From NCBI GenBank assembly GCA_050330855.1, contig JBHJNL010000070.1, positions 7,709 through 71,708 of the forward strand: DNA of 64,000 nt, read 5' to 3'. A program made the position numbers and the translations under genes. Of the stretch, positions 60,216 through 64,000 are shown one piece after another (the stretch's first letter is position 1; each line of letters starts with the position of its first letter). The notes beneath the pieces were generated by a model. That model saw only the letters and a program-made list of their open reading frames with translations, made no database searches and was not told the origin of the DNA. Source of the DNA: RCC1774 sp050330855 (GTDB taxonomy: Bacteria > Cyanobacteriota > Cyanobacteriia > Thermosynechococcales > Thermosynechococcaceae).

Positions 60216-61496
60216 ATGGCCCCAGAGAATTTGCCTTTAGAACAGATGACATTGCGCCAACTGCGGCGGGTTGCCAGCCAGTACAGTGTCTCTCGCTACA
60301 GCCGCATGCGTAAGGAACAGCTTTTAGAATCGATTCAGAAAGCTCAGCAAACCTCTTCACCGGGACTGCAGGGGCATTACGCTGAAGAATCCGCCCAAAT
60401 GCCTGCCCAGGAGAGAGTGGAGGCTGCCAAGTTTGACCTCGGCTCTGAAAGCCTGCAGGACTTGTCACTGGCCTCTATAGATGAAGAAATGGGTGACCTA
60501 CCCGAAGGGTATGGCGAGGCTCGCATTGTCCTGATGCCTCGTGATCCCCAGTGGGCCTATGCCTATTGGGATATCCCCAATGATCACAAGATGGAGTTAC
60601 GCAGTCAGGGTGGACAGCAGTTGGCTCTGCGTCTCTATGACTCGACCGATATAAACCTGCAAACGCAAGCCCCTCACAGTGTTCAAGAGTTTCCCTGTGA
60701 TGAGATGGCCCGTGAGTGGTATTTGCCGATTCCGGTAAGCGATCGCGACTACATTGCAGAAATTGGTTATCGCTGTGCCGATGGTCGCTGGCTGATTCTG
60801 GCCCGATCTCTACCGGTCCATGTCCCCCCCACCTATCCGTCTGATTGGGTTGACGATCAGTTTGTTACCGTCGATTGGGATCAAGATTTGCGCGGCCAGC
60901 AGATTGCCACCCTGATTCCACCGGAGCGAAAAGTGCTGACTCAGGCTAACGGTAACGCCATCTATGAGCAAATCTTTGATATGGCAGCCAGTTCTGAAGC
61001 GATGCGGGTTGCCGGTTCTCTGTACGGCTCTATGCAGCAAGCTCCCGCGCCCACGGCACCACCGGTGCATGAAGATGTGCTTAGCTCCTATGTGTTCCCG
61101 TCTGGTGTCGGTATGTGGGCCATGCCAACCGCCTCTGGCGCTGGCATGATGGGCCTAAGTATGAATATGTCTGGTGTCGGCATGCGGGCTTGGTCTGCGT
61201 CTGCGGCCCCGATTCGTCCCCGTCAGTTCTGGCTGGTTGCTGATGCTGAATTGATTGTCTACGGTGCTACTGAACCAGATGCCACGGTGACCATTGGCGG
61301 CACTCCCATTCCGTTGAGTCCTGACGGTACCTTCCGGTATCAAATGTCCTTCCAGGATGGTTTGATTGACTACCCCATCTTGGCTGTGGCTGCCGATGGT
61401 GAGCAAAACCGTTCTATCCACATGAAGTTCACCCGTGAGACCCCTCACCGGCACACCAACACCAAAGAAGCAGCTCTACTGGAGTGGTTGGTGTAA
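60216..61496 (+). CDS. Rho-N/DUF4912 domain protein
   Basis: A 426-residue protein. Residues 1-45 form an N-terminal Rho-type helix-extended-loop-helix (MTLRQLRRVASQYSVSRYSR) that may bind nucleic acid. DUF4912 follows at about 105-210 (DPQWAYAYWDIPND, LRLYDSTDINLQ, IAEIGYRCADGRWLILARS). A Gly/Met-rich linker with SGVGM repeats lies at about 290-325, then a C-terminal beta domain (FWLVADAELIVYGATEPDAT). It is a cyanobacterial orphan family of unknown function. The transcript ends at a strong hairpin. Confidence 0.85.
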   Translation: MAPENLPLEQMTLRQLRRVASQYSVSRYSRMRKEQLLESIQKAQQTSSPGLQGHYAEESAQMPAQERVEAAKFDLGSESLQDLSLASIDEEMGDLPEGYGEARIVLMPRDPQWAYAYWDIPNDHKMELRSQGGQQLALRLYDSTDINLQTQAPHSVQEFPCDEMAREWYLPIPVSDRDYIAEIGYRCADGRWLILARSLPVHVPPTYPSDWVDDQFVTVDWDQDLRGQQIATLIPPERKVLTQANGNAIYEQIFDMAASSEAMRVAGSLYGSMQQAPAPTAPPVHEDVLSSYVFPSGVGMWAMPTASGAGMMGLSMNMSGVGMRAWSASAAPIRPRQFWLVADAELIVYGATEPDATVTIGGTPIPLSPDGTFRYQMSFQDGLIDYPILAVAADGEQNRSIHMKFTRETPHRHTNTKEAALLEWLV

Positions 61497-61517
61497 CGCC
61501 TAACTTCTAGCTTCCAG

Positions 61518-61558
61518 CATAAGAAAAGCCGCAGCCATTGTCTGCGGCTTTTCTTATG
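61518..61558. terminator. Bidirectional rho-independent terminator
   Basis: A perfect 17-bp stem (CATAAGAAAAGCCGCAG and complement) with a 7-base loop; the arms carry A/T tracts on both sides, so it works in both directions. It lies between the convergent DUF4912 and kinase genes, and the kinase stop codon (61554-61556) is inside the stem. Confidence 0.92.
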
Positions 61559-62972
61559 GACTCGCGCGTCGTTGCTGCTGCCACCAGGAACTGACCTCCT
61601 GTACTAGCCACTGCCCTTCCTCTGGGGATAGCTTCTCGACGAGGGGCATATTGCTCACTTCAGTTGTTTGAGGCGAGGTCACCATCACGGTGGTATCGGC
61701 AGGACCATAGGCCAAAACTTCAAAGCGGCTCAAAGACTCCAGACGGCAGTGCAACTGACGATAGGTGATCCTCAATAGCTGTTGTTTTACCACCACGGCA
61801 TCAGTGGTCACCGTTAACTGGGTTGACCCCAAAAAGCGCTTCAGAAGCGTTAGCACAATCAAGAGGGCGACTCCACCCAAAACTGACAGCAGTAAACCGG
61901 ACCCCATCCCCACAAAATCAGCGGAACGAAAAGACTGCAGCAGACTCTGTAGCCCCAGCGGTAGTAGCACCAGAATCAGGCCACCTGCAAGTAGCCCCAT
62001 GAGTGCTAATTCTAACCACGCCATTGTCTTGAGCGTCATCAAGGGAGGAATCGATATCTTGAGGGAATCGTTTGTGGGCTGCAGCAGAATGCGAGACTGG
62101 GGTGGCTCTAACACTGGCGGAGCAATGGGGGCTGTGAGGGCTGTGAGCGCCTGTTGGGCCGATTGAAAGCGATCTGCTAATGCCGGAGCTGTCATTTGGG
62201 TGAGCCAAGTTGTGAGCTGGGGGGGCGCTTGGATGCGATCGCAAAAATCAAGCCGCAAATCAGCCTGGACCATCTCGGCAGGCGGCATCCCGGCCAACAG
62301 ATGAATGAGAGTCGCCCCCAACGCATACAGATCAGATGCCGGTTCCGCCTGACCGCCGAACTGTTCGATGGGAGTATAGCCATAGGTACCCACCACCGTA
62401 AACGACTGTCCTTCGGGTCGAGGACGATCTTGCACGGCTCCAAAATCAATCAGATACACCTGTCGCTCCGGCGTCAAAATCAAGTTACTGGGCTTAATAT
62501 CTCGATGTAGCACCGGTGGGCTACAGCCATGCAGGTAGATCAAAATCTCTAAAACCTGCTCGGCAATCGTGCGAACGGCCCCCACAGAGAACCTTCGCCC
62601 ATGATTGAGCAGGGTTTGCAAAGACTCGCCTGGAATAAAGGTTTCCACAAACCCCATCCATTCCTCTGGCTGGCGCAAATGAAAAGAATCGCCACATCGC
62701 GGAATGCGGGGATGATCTAACTGCCGCAGCACCTGCACCTCGCGCTCAAAAAGCTTCAGATCGCCCCACTGACTCCGCCCCCCAAACTGCAGAAATTTCA
62801 AGACCACGAGGGCAGCAGCGTCATTCCCTGTTAAATCCTTGGCTAGCCACGTTTGACGAGGTTTGCGTGCAGAGATTGGGTCGCTATCGTCTAAGAGCTG
62901 ACGAAGCTCATAGCGCTCTTGTAAGACCTGACCAACGGCAAACACAGCTCTCGCCTCAGAGGGTGACCTCAT
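61554..62972 (-). CDS. Ser/Thr protein kinase with C-terminal membrane segments
   Basis: A 472-residue Hanks-type kinase: Lys59 (VVLKFLQF), GFVETFIPGESL, HRDIKPSNLIL (156-166), IDFGAVQ (DFG 176-178), GTYGYTPIEQFGG and ASDLYALGATLIHLLAG. Two membrane helices (about 318-342 and 354-378) and a beta-rich C-terminal domain follow, so the kinase is probably on the cytosolic side of the membrane. The last domain may be a sensor. Substrates unknown. Confidence 0.92.
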   Translation of the reverse strand: MRSPSEARAVFAVGQVLQERYELRQLLDDSDPISARKPRQTWLAKDLTGNDAAALVVLKFLQFGGRSQWGDLKLFEREVQVLRQLDHPRIPRCGDSFHLRQPEEWMGFVETFIPGESLQTLLNHGRRFSVGAVRTIAEQVLEILIYLHGCSPPVLHRDIKPSNLILTPERQVYLIDFGAVQDRPRPEGQSFTVVGTYGYTPIEQFGGQAEPASDLYALGATLIHLLAGMPPAEMVQADLRLDFCDRIQAPPQLTTWLTQMTAPALADRFQSAQQALTALTAPIAPPVLEPPQSRILLQPTNDSLKISIPPLMTLKTMAWLELALMGLLAGGLILVLLPLGLQSLLQSFRSADFVGMGSGLLLSVLGGVALLIVLTLLKRFLGSTQLTVTTDAVVVKQQLLRITYRQLHCRLESLSRFEVLAYGPADTTVMVTSPQTTEVSNMPLVEKLSPEEGQWLVQEVSSWWQQQRRASP

Positions 62973-63123
62973 TTATTATCTAGGCCACTGGCAAAGAGCA
63001 GTCAATCTTACTGTCCAGTACTGAATAAAATTTGTACACTAGGGTTAAAGCAACACCTTGAATGGAAGCTGTCAGGTACCATAACAAAGGCTCTTTTAAA
63101 ATCCCCTCTTTCTGGACGCATTT

Positions 63124-63831
63124 ATGACAGATCTCACCCCAGAAGCAACGGCCGTCAACGCCACAGAGCAACTACTGTCCTACTATAACTTTCAGGACGA
63201 AGTGCAGTCCCGAGAGCGGCTTTTAGACAGTTGGTTGCGAGCCTATCCGGTGGATTGGGTACGGTTAGCTTTGATTGAAGCCCTTTATCAGGGCCGATAT
63301 AAAAGCGCGTCTGTTGAGTATTTATTGCGACTATGGCAGCGACGCGGCCAGCCCACCCCCCACTTTGGCCGCGAGTTTGAGCGTCTCGTGACCCACAACT
63401 GTCCCAAGACATTCCTCAGCTTGCTCCAGATTCCCCGCGAGGCTGAAGCAGAACAAAAAAATGCACAGCTCTCTCACTTTATTGATGAATTGCTGGTGCC
63501 TGATGCAGGGTCGTCAAAGAACTCATCGCCGTCACTCTCCCCAGATGAGTTAGACGCATTCCTAAATGATTCAGATGCCTCAGAGATGATGGGTCTAGAT
63601 TCAGACCAACCCTCGCTGGATACAATTTTTTTGACGCAGAGATCTCAAATTACGCCCCTCAGCGCCCTGGAGGAACTAGAAGAGCTAGAGCAGCAACTCT
63701 CCGGTGACGCTGCCCCCAAAGAATCTCCTGTGGTTCAAGTCAATTCAACCACCCCAATTCATCGGTTTAAGCCTAGCTCTCGACCGTCTGAGTTATACAC
63801 AAAACTCGCAGCAATGGCGAATCAAGCCTAA
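63124..63831 (+). CDS. Conserved cyanobacterial hypothetical protein (235 aa)
   Basis: The N-terminal 110 residues form a helical domain conserved in cyanobacteria (LLDSWLRAYPVDWVRLALIE, GRYKSASVEYLLRLWQRRGQ, HFGREFERLV). The rest is acidic, Ser/Asp/Glu/Leu-rich and probably disordered, except for a final basic motif (STTPIHRFKPSSRPSELYTK) that could be a docking peptide. No known function. The start is 20 codons into a region antisense to a weak opposite frame, with no competing gene. Confidence 0.7.
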   Translation: MTDLTPEATAVNATEQLLSYYNFQDEVQSRERLLDSWLRAYPVDWVRLALIEALYQGRYKSASVEYLLRLWQRRGQPTPHFGREFERLVTHNCPKTFLSLLQIPREAEAEQKNAQLSHFIDELLVPDAGSSKNSSPSLSPDELDAFLNDSDASEMMGLDSDQPSLDTIFLTQRSQITPLSALEELEELEQQLSGDAAPKESPVVQVNSTTPIHRFKPSSRPSELYTKLAAMANQA

Positions 63832-63893
63832 TACTTCCAGCGATTCTTATTTTAAAGAAACGCTAATAGAAACCGCTCAATACGGGTACCAAC

Positions 63894-64000
63894 TTAAGGC
63901 GGGACAGCTTGCCCCGCATGGATTTTAGCTTTTGCCTGATAGAGTAAGCGCTTCAGCCATTTTCGTTAGATAAGACCCACACTAAAGTGTCCCGCTTTAA
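63894..64000. repeat. Inverted-repeat-bounded segment at the right edge (possible MITE)
   Basis: TTAAGGCGGGACA at 63894-63906 and TGTCCCGCTTTAA at 63988-64000 are inverted repeats (12 of 13 positions match) enclosing about 80 bp with no coding character. Within the left arm GCGGG...CCCGC can also pair locally. The spacing and the TTAA ends fit a miniature transposable element or the end of a larger one, but the window stops at the last base of the repeat. Confidence 0.45.

Noticed and set aside
63966..64000. Possible 3' end of a minus-strand gene (reading KAGHFSVGLI then stop)
   Set aside because: Only 10 codons are visible and the segment coincides with an inverted repeat; coding status cannot be judged.

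Overview
The window reads as chromosomal DNA of a free-living cyanobacterium. The evidence is a PsbQ (CyanoQ) gene, an H-type magnesium-chelatase subunit, a CRR6-type NDH-1 maturation factor, a PedR-like redox regulator, a CruA/CruP-type lycopene cyclase, a Ycf23-like protein, cyanobacterial orphan families (DUF4912, DUF3536 GH57, DUF29, Uma2) and many copies of the HIP1 octamer GCGATCGC. The genus cannot be fixed from the sequence alone; an Acaryochloris-like organism is a guess. I found no rRNA, tRNA, CRISPR array, prophage or complete insertion sequence.

Layout. 0-9.3 kb: ordinary housekeeping and small regulators (Ycf23-like fragment, Uma2, DEAD-box helicase, carotenoid cyclase plus a small membrane partner, rpiA, aspartic-protease-like protein, DUF6717, PedR, release factor 3). 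9.6-13.9 kb: a run of small exported proteins, including four members of one unrecognised Ser/Thr/Tyr-rich family. 14.3-26.8 kb: argB, trmD, an ABC permease, apt, three small envelope proteins, YbjN, two lipoate genes (lplA-like, lipA), a GH57 enzyme, HIT and a membrane transglutaminase. 26.9-34.4 kb: a Ca/Na antiporter, a sensor kinase/response regulator pair and a divergent heavy-metal RND efflux operon. A 113-bp decayed second copy of the antiporter lies at the far end, so the metal cluster is bracketed by direct repeats. 34.5-37.4 kb: PQQ-type sugar dehydrogenase lipoprotein, kinase-like protein, fasciclin protein. 38-46.6 kb: three toxin-antitoxin modules interspersed with a ChlH-like gene, a fatty-acid desaturase and a VanY peptidase gene that lacks its 5' end. 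46.6-51.3 kb: photobiology genes (CRR6, FeS-type photolyase, PsbQ, CRY-DASH, DUF2256). 51.4-64 kb: oxidoreductase, ComF, QueA, GIY-YIG, two pentapeptide-repeat proteins, YraN, DUF4912, a Ser/Thr kinase and conserved hypotheticals.

Genes that probably work together: the two-component pair with the RND operon (a tandem 11-bp direct repeat sits between them); LplA-like and LipA in protein lipoylation; each toxin with its antitoxin; CRY-DASH with the overlapping DUF2256 gene. Spacing is tight throughout. Several convergent pairs overlap by 4 bp or are separated by 4 bp, and one pair (a 48-residue membrane peptide gene and comF) overlaps by 71 bp.

The best candidates for something undescribed are the exported-protein array at 10.4-13.9 kb, the fused UPF0175/VapB-like antitoxin at 38.3 kb, and the shortened RND adaptor at 30.5 kb.
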